DNA from: Arthrobacter sp. CAU 1506
Lineage (GTDB): Bacteria; Actinomycetota; Actinomycetes; Actinomycetales; Micrococcaceae
Reading direction: 5' to 3'
Assembly: GCF_005047635.1 (NCBI RefSeq)
Contig: NZ_SUKC01000007.1
Location: forward strand, 1-38,759
Length of the DNA: 38,759 nucleotides
Below the pieces are notes generated by a model. That model saw only the letters and a list, made by a program, of their open reading frames with translations, had not been told where the DNA came from and did no database searches. Of the stretch, positions 8,460 to 15,876 are shown in pieces (the first letter of the stretch is position 1; each line of letters begins with the position of its first letter). Both the position numbers and the translations under genes were made by a program.

Positions 8460-8498
8460 GACGGCGGAGCCCACCTTTCGCAGGTGGGCTCCGCCGTC
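8460..8498. terminator. Strong bidirectional terminator, copy 1 of a shared hairpin
   Basis: GACGGCGGAGCCCACCT (8460-8476) and AGGTGGGCTCCGCCGTC (8482-8498) form a perfect 17-bp stem with loop TTCGC. It separates the converging DmdA-like and MHS transporter genes. Almost the same hairpin recurs at 12083-12125. Confidence 0.85.
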
Positions 8499-8529
8499 GA
8501 CTGGGGTTGGCACGAGGCCCTTCGGGCCG

Positions 8530-9918
8530 TTATGCCCGGGCGGAAACCGTGTCCTGTTCGGCCACCGCGTCAGGGGCGGCAGCCGGGCCATCCAACTGTT
8601 CGATGTCATGGCCGGAACGGTCCTTGGCTGCCAACAGCGACGCCAGGCTCACGCCGGAGAACGCGATCCAGAGGCAAGCCACCAGCCAGAGCGATCCGCC
8701 ACCGGCCACCACCAAGGCGGTGGCAATCATCGGCGTGAACCCGGCCCCCAGCGTGGAGGCCAACTGGTAGCCGATCGAGGTGCCCGAGTATCGCACCGAC
8801 GTCGGGAACAATTCGCCAACAAAGGCGCCGTACGGGCCGGAGGTGAAGCCCTGCACCGTGGAGAGGCCCAGGAAGATCGCCAGCATGAACGCGACGGTCG
8901 AGCCCATGTCCAGCAGCGCCATCACCGGGAAGGCCAGCACCATGGCACCGATGTTGCCGGCGATGAGCACCTTGCGGCGGCCCAACCGGTCGGACAGCTT
9001 CGACGCGACAATAATCATCACGATGGTGGCCACTCCGCCCAGCGCCTTCAGGTTCAGCACCTCGGTCTGGGCAAGCACGGCCTGCTGCACGGCATAGGAG
9101 ATCGCCCACGCGCCCATCAGGCCTTGGGCCATCTGGCCGGACAGGCCAGAGGCGACGGCGATCAGCAGCGACTTGGGGTGCTCGCGGAACAGTTCGGCTG
9201 CGGGAACGCGCCGCTTCTTGGCATCGCTCTTGGCGGAGATCTCCTTGAACACGCGGGATTCCGAGACGCGCATCCGGATGAAGATCGCCAGCGCCATCAG
9301 GACTGCGGAGAGGACAAAAGGCACCCGCCAGCCCCACTCCAAGAACTGTCCGTCCGGAAGTGTGGTCATGGCTGAGAGCATCAGCGTGCCGACGATCGTA
9401 CCGGCCGGAGCCCCCATGTAGGCGAAGGAAGCAGCGAAACCCCGGGATTCCTTCCGTGAGTTCTCGAAAGCCAGCAGCATGGCGCCGCCCCACTCACCGC
9501 CGACAGCGATTCCTTGGAACAGACGGAGCGACACCAGCAGGATCGGCGCCCAGACGCCGATTTGTTCGGTGGTCGGCAGCAGCCCGATGAGCGTTGACGC
9601 GATGCCCATCATCAGCACCGTGCTGATCAGAATGGTCTTGCGGCCCACCAGGTCGCCGAGGTGCCCGAAGAGGAAACCGCCGAGCGGCCGGGCAATGTAA
9701 CCCACGGCCAGTGTGCCGAAGGAGACGATGATGGCCAGGCTGGGGTCCATCCCTGCGAAAAACACCTGGTTGAAGACAATGCCGGCCGCCGTGGCGTACA
9801 GGATGAAGTCGTAGTACTCGACCGCCGTTCCCAGAAAGCTGGAGAACAGGATCCGGCGCATGTCGCCCGGGCTGGCGTGATAGGCGCCTGACGGCGCGGT
9901 CTGGGGAGTTGTGCTCAT
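8530..9918 (-). CDS. MFS transporter, metabolite:H+ symporter (MHS) type
   Basis: A 462-residue inner-membrane protein with the twelve hydrophobic segments of the major facilitator superfamily. The first helix reads FLGTAVEYYDFILYATAA, the signature of the MHS branch (proline/betaine, shikimate and dicarboxylate symporters). The loop motifs GHLGDLVGRK, between helices 2 and 3, and LSDRLGRRK, in the second half, are present. These proteins import small organic solutes with protons. The gene starts 21 bp after the stop of the MBL hydrolase gene on the same strand, so the two form an operon divergent from the LysR gene. The substrate is probably what the hydrolase or the converging DmdA-like enzyme handles. 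The C-terminal tail is Ala/Asp-rich. Confidence 0.88.
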   Translation of the reverse strand: MSTTPQTAPSGAYHASPGDMRRILFSSFLGTAVEYYDFILYATAAGIVFNQVFFAGMDPSLAIIVSFGTLAVGYIARPLGGFLFGHLGDLVGRKTILISTVLMMGIASTLIGLLPTTEQIGVWAPILLVSLRLFQGIAVGGEWGGAMLLAFENSRKESRGFAASFAYMGAPAGTIVGTLMLSAMTTLPDGQFLEWGWRVPFVLSAVLMALAIFIRMRVSESRVFKEISAKSDAKKRRVPAAELFREHPKSLLIAVASGLSGQMAQGLMGAWAISYAVQQAVLAQTEVLNLKALGGVATIVMIIVASKLSDRLGRRKVLIAGNIGAMVLAFPVMALLDMGSTVAFMLAIFLGLSTVQGFTSGPYGAFVGELFPTSVRYSGTSIGYQLASTLGAGFTPMIATALVVAGGGSLWLVACLWIAFSGVSLASLLAAKDRSGHDIEQLDGPAAAPDAVAEQDTVSARA

Positions 9919-9939
9919 GGGAAGTGTCCTAGGGGTAGG

Positions 9940-10998
9940 TTATCCGGCTGCGTTGCCGGTGGCTGAAACGGACAAGGATTCTGGGGTGGACGTCCGGCTG
10001 AAACTGATCACGTCCAGGTCGTCGGGTATGCTCAGCGGTCCGTTGAAGGTGCTGCGGGCCTCCAGCCAGGCTTCGGGCGGCGAGTAGGTCGGGACCAGAT
10101 GATGGAGCGCCAGGTGGCGGGCACCGGCGTCGTCGGCAATCTTTCCTGCCTCTGCCGCGGTGGTATGGGCGCGGCGGTGGTGGTCCATGGTCGCCTGGAG
10201 CATCTGCGCGTCAGAGTACTGGCTGGCGAGGATGTCCAGGTTGATCGCCTCATGCAGCAGCAGGTCGGTGCCACTGGCCAAGCGCACCATGTTGGCGCAA
10301 GGGGCCGTGTCGCCCGAAATGGTGACCGATCCGGATTCCGTATCGAAGCGGAAGGCATACGCAGGCGCCGTCGGATGGTGTGAGACCAGGACCGCGCTGA
10401 CGGTGACGTTGGCATCCCGGAAGATCTCGAACGGCTCCATGTCCGGGGCAACATTGGTGTCCGGATCGAACCCGGTGCCGACAGGAAGCACGATTTCTCG
10501 CGGGTCGAATTGGTCCACCGGACTCTTGGCCAGCGAGTCGAAGATCCGGTCGTTGCAGTCGGTGGCGTACGCGGCCAGCAGGCCTTCCACCAGGCCTGCG
10601 ACTCCTGGCGTGGGCCGGTGCGGTGCTACCGGGACGGGCATCGATGTGGCCCGCGGCGAGAGCGGTGGAAGTTTGCCGCGGTCTCCGGGTCCCACCACTG
10701 GGATGGGCCCGCGGGGCGAATTCTTCAACTCGAAGGCCCCGAAGAGCAGCAGCGAGGGCAGGTCCACGGTGTGGTCCGAGTGCATATGTGTGATGAAGAT
10801 GCCGCCCAGATCGGTCATCTTGAGTCCGGCCGCGTGGGCTTGGCGCCCGGCTCCCTGGCCGCAGTCCACCAGGTACCACGTACCGTTCACCACTACGGCG
10901 GTGGAAATGCCGAATCGGGGCGTCCCCTGCTGGTCCACCCACCAGCGCGGTCCGCCTGCCGTTCCCAAGGTGATGACGTGAGGGCCTGAGCGTTGCAT
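9940..10998 (-). CDS. MBL-fold metallohydrolase, RNase Z-like
   Basis: A 352-residue metallo-beta-lactamase-fold protein. The metal site is visible as HMHSDH at residues 71-76 and an SGDTAP segment giving the bridging Asp, with a late His in LHHLVPTY. The order and spacing resemble the RNase Z/arylsulfatase-like branch that includes small-molecule hydrolases, and an insertion of roughly 90 residues after the HMHSDH motif is typical of that branch. A GAGAGGAG site precedes the ATG. It is co-transcribed with the downstream MHS transporter and divergent from a LysR regulator, which favours hydrolysis of an imported ester, lactone or sulfate over RNA processing. The substrate is unknown. Confidence 0.82.
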   Translation of the reverse strand: MQRSGPHVITLGTAGGPRWWVDQQGTPRFGISTAVVVNGTWYLVDCGQGAGRQAHAAGLKMTDLGGIFITHMHSDHTVDLPSLLLFGAFELKNSPRGPIPVVGPGDRGKLPPLSPRATSMPVPVAPHRPTPGVAGLVEGLLAAYATDCNDRIFDSLAKSPVDQFDPREIVLPVGTGFDPDTNVAPDMEPFEIFRDANVTVSAVLVSHHPTAPAYAFRFDTESGSVTISGDTAPCANMVRLASGTDLLLHEAINLDILASQYSDAQMLQATMDHHRRAHTTAAEAGKIADDAGARHLALHHLVPTYSPPEAWLEARSTFNGPLSIPDDLDVISFSRTSTPESLSVSATGNAAG

Positions 10999-11102
10999 GC
11001 GGCCGCTCCTCTCTGATGATTCTCAAGGTCTTCATCCGAGCATGGTGGCAGCCATCACATTTGTCTAACTACAATAATTGGGGAGACCAACAAGGAGAAC
11101 TT

Positions 11103-12044
11103 ATGAAGGAAGTAACGCTGCGGCAGCTGGAGTACTTTGCGGCCATCGCGGAAACGCGCTCCGTCACCGAGGCTGCTCAGCGCTGCCACGTCTCGCAGGC
11201 GGCGGTCAGCCTGGCGCTGGGACAACTGGAGGAAGCGCTGGGAGCCACCCTGGCCATCCGGCGTCGCGGCAAAGGAGTGGCGCTGACGGCGGAGGGACAG
11301 GCCGTGGCGGTGCGCGCACGGCAGGTCGCCGACCAGATCGATGGCATGGCGGCCGCCGTCAACCAAGTCCATGGTGACTTGTCCGGCCGGCTGGTCGTTG
11401 GGGTCTTCCGCACCCTGGCCCTGCACGTCATCCCGCCGCTGATCGACTGGTTCACCAGCCACCACCCGCAGGTGGAACTCGACTTCATCGAGGGGGCCGG
11501 CCCGGAGGTTCAGGAAGCGGTGCTGGAGGGTCGAGCGCAACTGGCAGCAGCCTACGAGGCCCAGTTGCTGCCGGACTGCGAAGCCGAGATCCTCCGTCCC
11601 ACCATGCGACAGGTGGCACTCAGCCCGGAGCATCCCCTGGCGGCACGAGACAAGATCAGGTTGGCCGAATTGGCGCCGTATCCCGCCATCCTGGTCAATG
11701 AGGAACCGGCGCTGCAGCGGACGCTGGCGGAGTTTGACCGTGCCGGTGTCACGCCAACCGTGCGGTGGCGTTCGGCCAGTGTGCAGGTGATCCAGAATGT
11801 GGTGGGCCGCAATCTCGCCTACTCGCTGTTAATGCAACCGGTACGGCACAGTCCTGAGGGCAGGCCGCTGGTGTTCCGGCCGGTGGACGGACGGATGCAC
11901 AGCAACTCTGTGGTGGCCGCGCTGCCGGCCGGTGTGGCCCGGAGTGCCTTGGTGAGAGAAGCCCTCGTGGCCCTGCGGCACCACTGGGCAGCGGAGAACG
12001 ACGAAGGCTCCCTCGTGGGTGGGCACGGCTTCACTCCGGGCTAG
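11103..12044 (+). CDS. LysR-family transcriptional regulator
   Basis: A 313-residue LysR-type regulator: winged helix-turn-helix at about residues 4-62 (VTLRQLEYFAAIAETRSVTE, then HVSQAAVSLALGQLE), a linker helix, and a periplasmic-binding-protein-like effector domain to the end. The ATG at 11103 has an AAGGAG site; a longer frame from 11016 overlaps the promoter region. It is divergent from the MBL hydrolase/MHS transporter operon, the standard arrangement for a LysR activator and its target. The intergenic region (10999-11102) contains A/T-rich ACAATAATTG at 11071-11080, a possible part of its binding site. The inducer is presumably the hydrolase substrate or product. Confidence 0.88.
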   Translation: MKEVTLRQLEYFAAIAETRSVTEAAQRCHVSQAAVSLALGQLEEALGATLAIRRRGKGVALTAEGQAVAVRARQVADQIDGMAAAVNQVHGDLSGRLVVGVFRTLALHVIPPLIDWFTSHHPQVELDFIEGAGPEVQEAVLEGRAQLAAAYEAQLLPDCEAEILRPTMRQVALSPEHPLAARDKIRLAELAPYPAILVNEEPALQRTLAEFDRAGVTPTVRWRSASVQVIQNVVGRNLAYSLLMQPVRHSPEGRPLVFRPVDGRMHSNSVVAALPAGVARSALVREALVALRHHWAAENDEGSLVGGHGFTPG

Positions 12045-12082
12045 GCGGCACGTACGGCCGGAAGGCCACCAACCAACCCCGT

Positions 12083-12125
12083 ACGACGGCGGAGCACACC
12101 TTTCGCAGGTGGGCTCCGCCGTCGT
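12083..12125 (+). terminator. Terminator after LysR gene, copy 2 of a shared hairpin
   Basis: Arms 12083-12101 and 12107-12125 pair over 19 bp with one mismatch around loop TTCGC. The sequence matches the hairpin at 8460-8498, including the loop and part of the flank (CCAACCA). It lies between the LysR and acetyltransferase genes, both on the plus strand. Confidence 0.8.
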
Positions 12126-12171
12126 TGTTCCCGCCTTTTCGAGGGCCGTCGGCGGCGATACGGTCAAGGAT

Positions 12172-12753
12172 ATGGACACTGACTACTTTGCCGGGGATAC
12201 CCGGACCAACCGCGAACGGATGCTGGCCGGCGACCTGTACATTGCGGACGACCCGGAGAGCGAACGCCGGGCCAAGCGTGCCCTGCGGCTGGCCGACGAG
12301 TACCACCGTGCGGTGGTCGCCGACGCGGACAATGCGAGGTCGATCCTGGCCGAGCTGCTCGGCGGCCTCGGCGAGGACGCCTACGTGAAGCCGCCCCTGT
12401 TCGTTGATTACGGGGAACACATCTTCATTGGTCCCCGAACCTTCATCAACTACAACTTCACCGCCCTGGATGTTGCCGCTATCACCATCGGCGCCGACTG
12501 CCAGATTGGACCCGGCGTCCAGCTCTTGACGCCGACGCACCCGATCGAAGCCCAGCCACGCAGGGACAAGCTGGAAGCGGCCCAGCCGATCACTCTCGGC
12601 GACAACGTGTGGCTTGGCGGCGGTGTGATTGTCTGCCCGGGCGTGACGATCGGCGAGAACAGCGTGATTGGTGCCGGCTCGGTGGTCACCGGCGATATTC
12701 CAGCCAATGTGGTCGCGGTGGGCAGTCCGGCCCGGGTCGTCCGGCAGATCTGA
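12172..12753 (+). CDS. Maltose/galactoside O-acetyltransferase-like enzyme
   Basis: A 193-residue acyltransferase of the left-handed beta-helix (hexapeptide repeat) superfamily. It has an N-terminal maltose-acetyltransferase helical cap (RERMLAGDLYIADDPE) and then the beta-helix with hexapeptide turns (ITIGADCQIGPGV, ITLGDNVWLGGGVIVCPGV, IGENSVIGAGSVV). The catalytic His is in LTPTHPI, and the family C-terminal signature GSPARVVRQI is present. Such enzymes transfer acetyl from acetyl-CoA to a sugar hydroxyl. The family is close to Maa and LacA, but substrate specificity cannot be read here. The ATG at 12172 follows a modest CAAGGAT site; the longer frame to 12019 overlaps the LysR gene and its terminator. 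It appears to be a single-gene unit. Confidence 0.85.
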   Translation: MDTDYFAGDTRTNRERMLAGDLYIADDPESERRAKRALRLADEYHRAVVADADNARSILAELLGGLGEDAYVKPPLFVDYGEHIFIGPRTFINYNFTALDVAAITIGADCQIGPGVQLLTPTHPIEAQPRRDKLEAAQPITLGDNVWLGGGVIVCPGVTIGENSVIGAGSVVTGDIPANVVAVGSPARVVRQI

Positions 12754-12864
12754 ACCCGCCTTCGGGAACTCTCAACGCGCGGGCTCAGCAGCGAGGGCGG
12801 CATACCGTGCGGTCCGACGCCGCCGCCATCAGCGAGGGCCGACACCGCCGCAATCAGCTCGGTC

Positions 12865-12903
12865 TGACACTGCGGGATGACAGTGCGGGATGACAGTGCG
12901 GTC
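12865..12903. repeat. 13-bp tandem repeat, three copies
   Basis: TGACACTGCGGGA, TGACAGTGCGGGA and TGACAGTGCGGTC follow one another without spacing, and a related GCGGGATGACA occurs shortly after (about 12911-12921). The array lies in the 192-bp non-coding gap between the acetyltransferase and histidine kinase genes. The unit is too short and the copies too few for a CRISPR. Confidence 0.6.
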
Positions 12904-12945
12904 CGGTACCGCGGGATGACAACGCGCCCCGATACTTCCGCGTGC

Positions 12946-14676
12946 CTACGCCCCAGGCTGCGCGCCGGCCGAGAGCCTCCTGCCGCTGGAGCTGCCGTGG
13001 TCGGCAGTGTCCGTGTCCGGCGGGCCGTCGGCAGGCAGGGTGAAGGTGAAGATGCTGCCGGCGCCGGGCTCGCTGACGCAGCTGATGGTCCCGCCGTGGC
13101 GTTCCACGATGTCCTTGGAGAGCGCCAGCCCGAGGCCCAGCCCGGGAATGGATCCGCGGCGGGCCGCCGGGCTGCGGAAAAACCGTGTGAACACGTTGCT
13201 GCACTCTTCGGCGCCCATGCCCATTCCCGTGTCCGCCACCCGGCATTCCACCATGCCGTCGCCCTCGGTGCAGCTGACCGTGACGTCTCCTCCCTGCGGG
13301 GAGTACTTGATGGCGTTGGACACCAGATTGTCCAACACCTGCCGGACGCGGGCCGGGTCGCAGACCACTTCCAGGTCCCCTAGCGAGTGCGTGCTGAGCG
13401 TGACCCCGCCGGCGGCGGCCTTCGGTTCGGCCGCGGCCACGGCCTGCGCGGCGATTTCCGCCAGATCCGCTTGGACCGGCTGCAGCTCCGAGAAGCCTGC
13501 CGCAGTGCCGAGCAAATCGTTGACCAGTTTGAGCAGCTGGTCCGAATTCCTGGTGATGGTGTCCAGCCCTGAAACCATGTTCGGCGATAAGTCCGGGGCC
13601 ATGGACAGCAACTCGGCGTACCCCTGGATGGAGGTCAGTGGGGTGCGCAGTTCGTGGGACACGCTGGAGAGGAACTCGTTTTTCGCATCCACCGCGGCCA
13701 CCAGTTCGGTGACGTCGTTGAAGGCCAGCACCGTACCTTCCCGCCGGCCGCTGTCGTCAAGCATCGCCTGGGCTGAGGCGGAAAGGACCCGTTGCTGCGG
13801 TTTCCGGCCCATCCAAATCAGGTGCTCGGAAAACGACTCGCCCCGGATGGCACGGCGAATGGGCCGGTCCTGGGCCGGGATCACGGTACTGCCGCCGTCG
13901 GCATAGAGTTCCAGCCGGGACTCAGGCGCGTCCTCCTCCCCCGGCGGGAGCGCCAGACGGCGCAGTTCTTCCTGCCGGCGGTTCCGCAGGATCGTGTTGC
14001 CGGCTTCGTCGACGGCGAGGACGCCCACATCCACCGCGCTGACGACGGCCGACAAGAGCCGTTCGCGCCTGCCGCTGGCTTCCAGCAGGCTGCGCAGCTC
14101 CGCATCCTTGGCTTCAACCACTCGCTGCTGTTCCATCATGCTCGCCGTCATTACCCGTACGGTGATGCCGATGGCCAGCATCATGAACGGGACCAGCAGC
14201 GGGTGGGTCAACGCCATGAGCGTGACGGCGGCGTCCCCGAAGAACACCGGGATCCAGACCATCGCCAGCGAGGCCAGCGCGCCGGCGATCACGGACAGCT
14301 TGGGCAGTTGTCCCGAGGCCGCCAGCCAGATCACCGGGAATGCGGCCAGCAGCCCCACCCCGGTCAGGACGGACCCGGTACCTTCGCGCAGCAGGGCGAT
14401 CGGAACAAAGTCCAACAGCGGGATGAGCAGGAATGACGGGTACGGCAGCTTGTCCCAGGGCACCAGGAAACAGGCCGCCAGCAGCGCCGCGTTGAGCAGC
14501 ATACTGAGGCGGAACTGCGGGTCCGACAGGAGCGGCGGATAGAAAATCCACGTTCCCGCCAGCAGGAACAGCATGGTGATCGATAGCGGCAGTTGGCTCA
14601 TCACAACCCGCCCGCGCAGGGAGAGCGTATGGAACTTAACCCGGTTCAAGATCAGTAGATCGAGGACTTTATCCAC
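12946..14676 (-). CDS. Membrane-bound PAS sensor histidine kinase
   Basis: Integral-membrane sensor of about 576 residues. From the GTG at 14676 the order is a short cytoplasmic basic start (RVKFHTLSLRGRVV), about five to six membrane segments with short loops (MASE-like input, about 30-175), a linker helix, and a PAS-like domain (about 205-325). Then come HisKA with the phosphoacceptor in VSHELRTPLTSI (His 341) and HATPase_c with DNLVSNAIKYSPQGG, DTGMGMG and GLGLGLALSKDIVERHGG. An ATG at 14601 (551 residues) is possible, but the GTG has GGAG upstream and keeps the basic segment before the first helix. It is divergent from the REC-PP2C gene 85 bp away and is its probable phosphodonor. No C-terminal receiver is attached. 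Confidence 0.85.
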   Translation of the reverse strand: MDKVLDLLILNRVKFHTLSLRGRVVMSQLPLSITMLFLLAGTWIFYPPLLSDPQFRLSMLLNAALLAACFLVPWDKLPYPSFLLIPLLDFVPIALLREGTGSVLTGVGLLAAFPVIWLAASGQLPKLSVIAGALASLAMVWIPVFFGDAAVTLMALTHPLLVPFMMLAIGITVRVMTASMMEQQRVVEAKDAELRSLLEASGRRERLLSAVVSAVDVGVLAVDEAGNTILRNRRQEELRRLALPPGEEDAPESRLELYADGGSTVIPAQDRPIRRAIRGESFSEHLIWMGRKPQQRVLSASAQAMLDDSGRREGTVLAFNDVTELVAAVDAKNEFLSSVSHELRTPLTSIQGYAELLSMAPDLSPNMVSGLDTITRNSDQLLKLVNDLLGTAAGFSELQPVQADLAEIAAQAVAAAEPKAAAGGVTLSTHSLGDLEVVCDPARVRQVLDNLVSNAIKYSPQGGDVTVSCTEGDGMVECRVADTGMGMGAEECSNVFTRFFRSPAARRGSIPGLGLGLALSKDIVERHGGTISCVSEPGAGSIFTFTLPADGPPDTDTADHGSSSGRRLSAGAQPGA

Positions 14677-14725
14677 GGCGGCGACTCCAATATCGTCGTC
14701 ACGGGCGGTTTCTGCAGTGACGGAT

Positions 14726-14760
14726 GTGACAAACGGGAAGATAACCGCCTTAATAAAAAC
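14726..14760 (+). promoter_or_regulatory. Possible promoter for a leaderless REC-PP2C operon
   Basis: TAATAA at 14751-14756 could be a -10 element whose start point would fall at or just after the ATG at 14761. GTGACA at 14726-14731 resembles a -35 element, but the spacing of 19 bp is long. No Shine-Dalgarno sequence is near the ATG, which fits a leaderless transcript. Confidence 0.35.
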
Positions 14761-15876
14761 ATGCCAGCCGTCCCCAACAATCGCCGTGCCGTCATAGTCG
14801 AGGACAACGCCGACATTCGCAGGTTGCTGGTCCAGATTGTTTCCGAGCAGGGCTTCACCGTGGCGGAGGCGGAAACCGGCAGGGACGGGCTGGAACTGAT
14901 CCGTGCCGGCGGCGCGGACCTCATTACCTTGGACCTGAACCTGCCCGATCTGGACGGCATCGAAGTCTGCCGCCAGGTGCGGGCGTTCTCGGACGCCTAC
15001 ATTCTGATGATCACCGCGCGGGTGGAGGAAGTGGACCGGCTCAGCGGCCTGGAGACCGGGGCCGATGATTACATCAGCAAGCCGTTCAGCCCCCGGGAAC
15101 TGCAGGCACGGATCGGCGCGCTGTTCCGGCGTCCGCGCTCCCAGCCCGTCGATGCGGTCCCCGGCGCCGATCAGGAACGCGCGGCCGAGGTCCAGCGCAG
15201 TCTGCTGCCCGGCGAACCGCTGAGGGTTCAGGACTACGACATGGCGGGCCGGTGCCGGCCCACCCGGAACGTGGGCGGCGACTTCTTCGATTGGTGCGCC
15301 ACGGACAAGGGCCTGCAGCTTACCGTCGCCGATGCGATGGGCAAGGGCATGGGCGCGGCGCTGATTGCCGCCACAGTCCGCGCGGTGCTGCGTTCTTCCA
15401 ACCGGCATGCGGACCTCAACCAGGCCTTCGCAGCCGCCAGCCAAGCGCTGGAGTGGGACCTGGCGCAGTCCTCCTCCTTTGTCACGATCTTCCATGCGCG
15501 GCTGGACGCCGGCAGCGGAACCGTGGACTACGTGGATGCCGGGCACGGCCTGGGGCTGCACCTGTACGACGGCGGCCTGCGCCGCCTGCCGTCGGGCGGT
15601 CCGCCCGTGGGCGCCGTGCCGGGCAGCATCTGGGCTGCCGGCAGCCTGCTGCTGGCACCCGGCGATTCCCTTCTGGTTCTCAGCGACGGACTCCTCGATG
15701 CCTTCGATTCGGTGGATGCGGCGATGGACGCGGTGGCGGGTGTCGCCACCGTGCGCGAGTCTCCGGAGGAGGTATGCGACGCCGTGCTGGAGCTGGCCGG
15801 CACCGCCGTGGCCGACGACGTCACCGCGGTGATGTTGCGCCGCTGCCCGCCTGAACACACCGAGGGTGCCCAGTGA
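14761..15876 (+). CDS. Response regulator with PP2C (RsbU/SpoIIE-type) phosphatase output
   Basis: A 371-residue two-domain protein. Residues 9-125 form a receiver domain with acidic pair E14/D15, phosphoacceptor D58 (in TLDLNLPDLDG), T85 and K107. Residues about 137-371 form a PPM/PP2C serine phosphatase of the RsbU/SpoIIE type, with metal-ligand motifs GGDFFD (172-177) and DAMGKG (191-196), LSDGLLDAFD, and a terminal DDVTAV. In such proteins phosphorylation of the receiver switches the phosphatase on, and it then dephosphorylates a STAS antagonist. Both likely partners are close: the kinase is divergent upstream and the STAS gene lies two genes downstream. It overlaps the glycosyltransferase start by four bases (GTGA), indicating translational coupling. 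Confidence 0.9.
   Translation: MPAVPNNRRAVIVEDNADIRRLLVQIVSEQGFTVAEAETGRDGLELIRAGGADLITLDLNLPDLDGIEVCRQVRAFSDAYILMITARVEEVDRLSGLETGADDYISKPFSPRELQARIGALFRRPRSQPVDAVPGADQERAAEVQRSLLPGEPLRVQDYDMAGRCRPTRNVGGDFFDWCATDKGLQLTVADAMGKGMGAALIAATVRAVLRSSNRHADLNQAFAAASQALEWDLAQSSSFVTIFHARLDAGSGTVDYVDAGHGLGLHLYDGGLRRLPSGGPPVGAVPGSIWAAGSLLLAPGDSLLVLSDGLLDAFDSVDAAMDAVAGVATVRESPEEVCDAVLELAGTAVADDVTAVMLRRCPPEHTEGAQ

Noticed and set aside
12865-12903. CRISPR-like array
   Set aside because: Units of 13 bp without spacers are a simple tandem repeat, and no cas gene is present.
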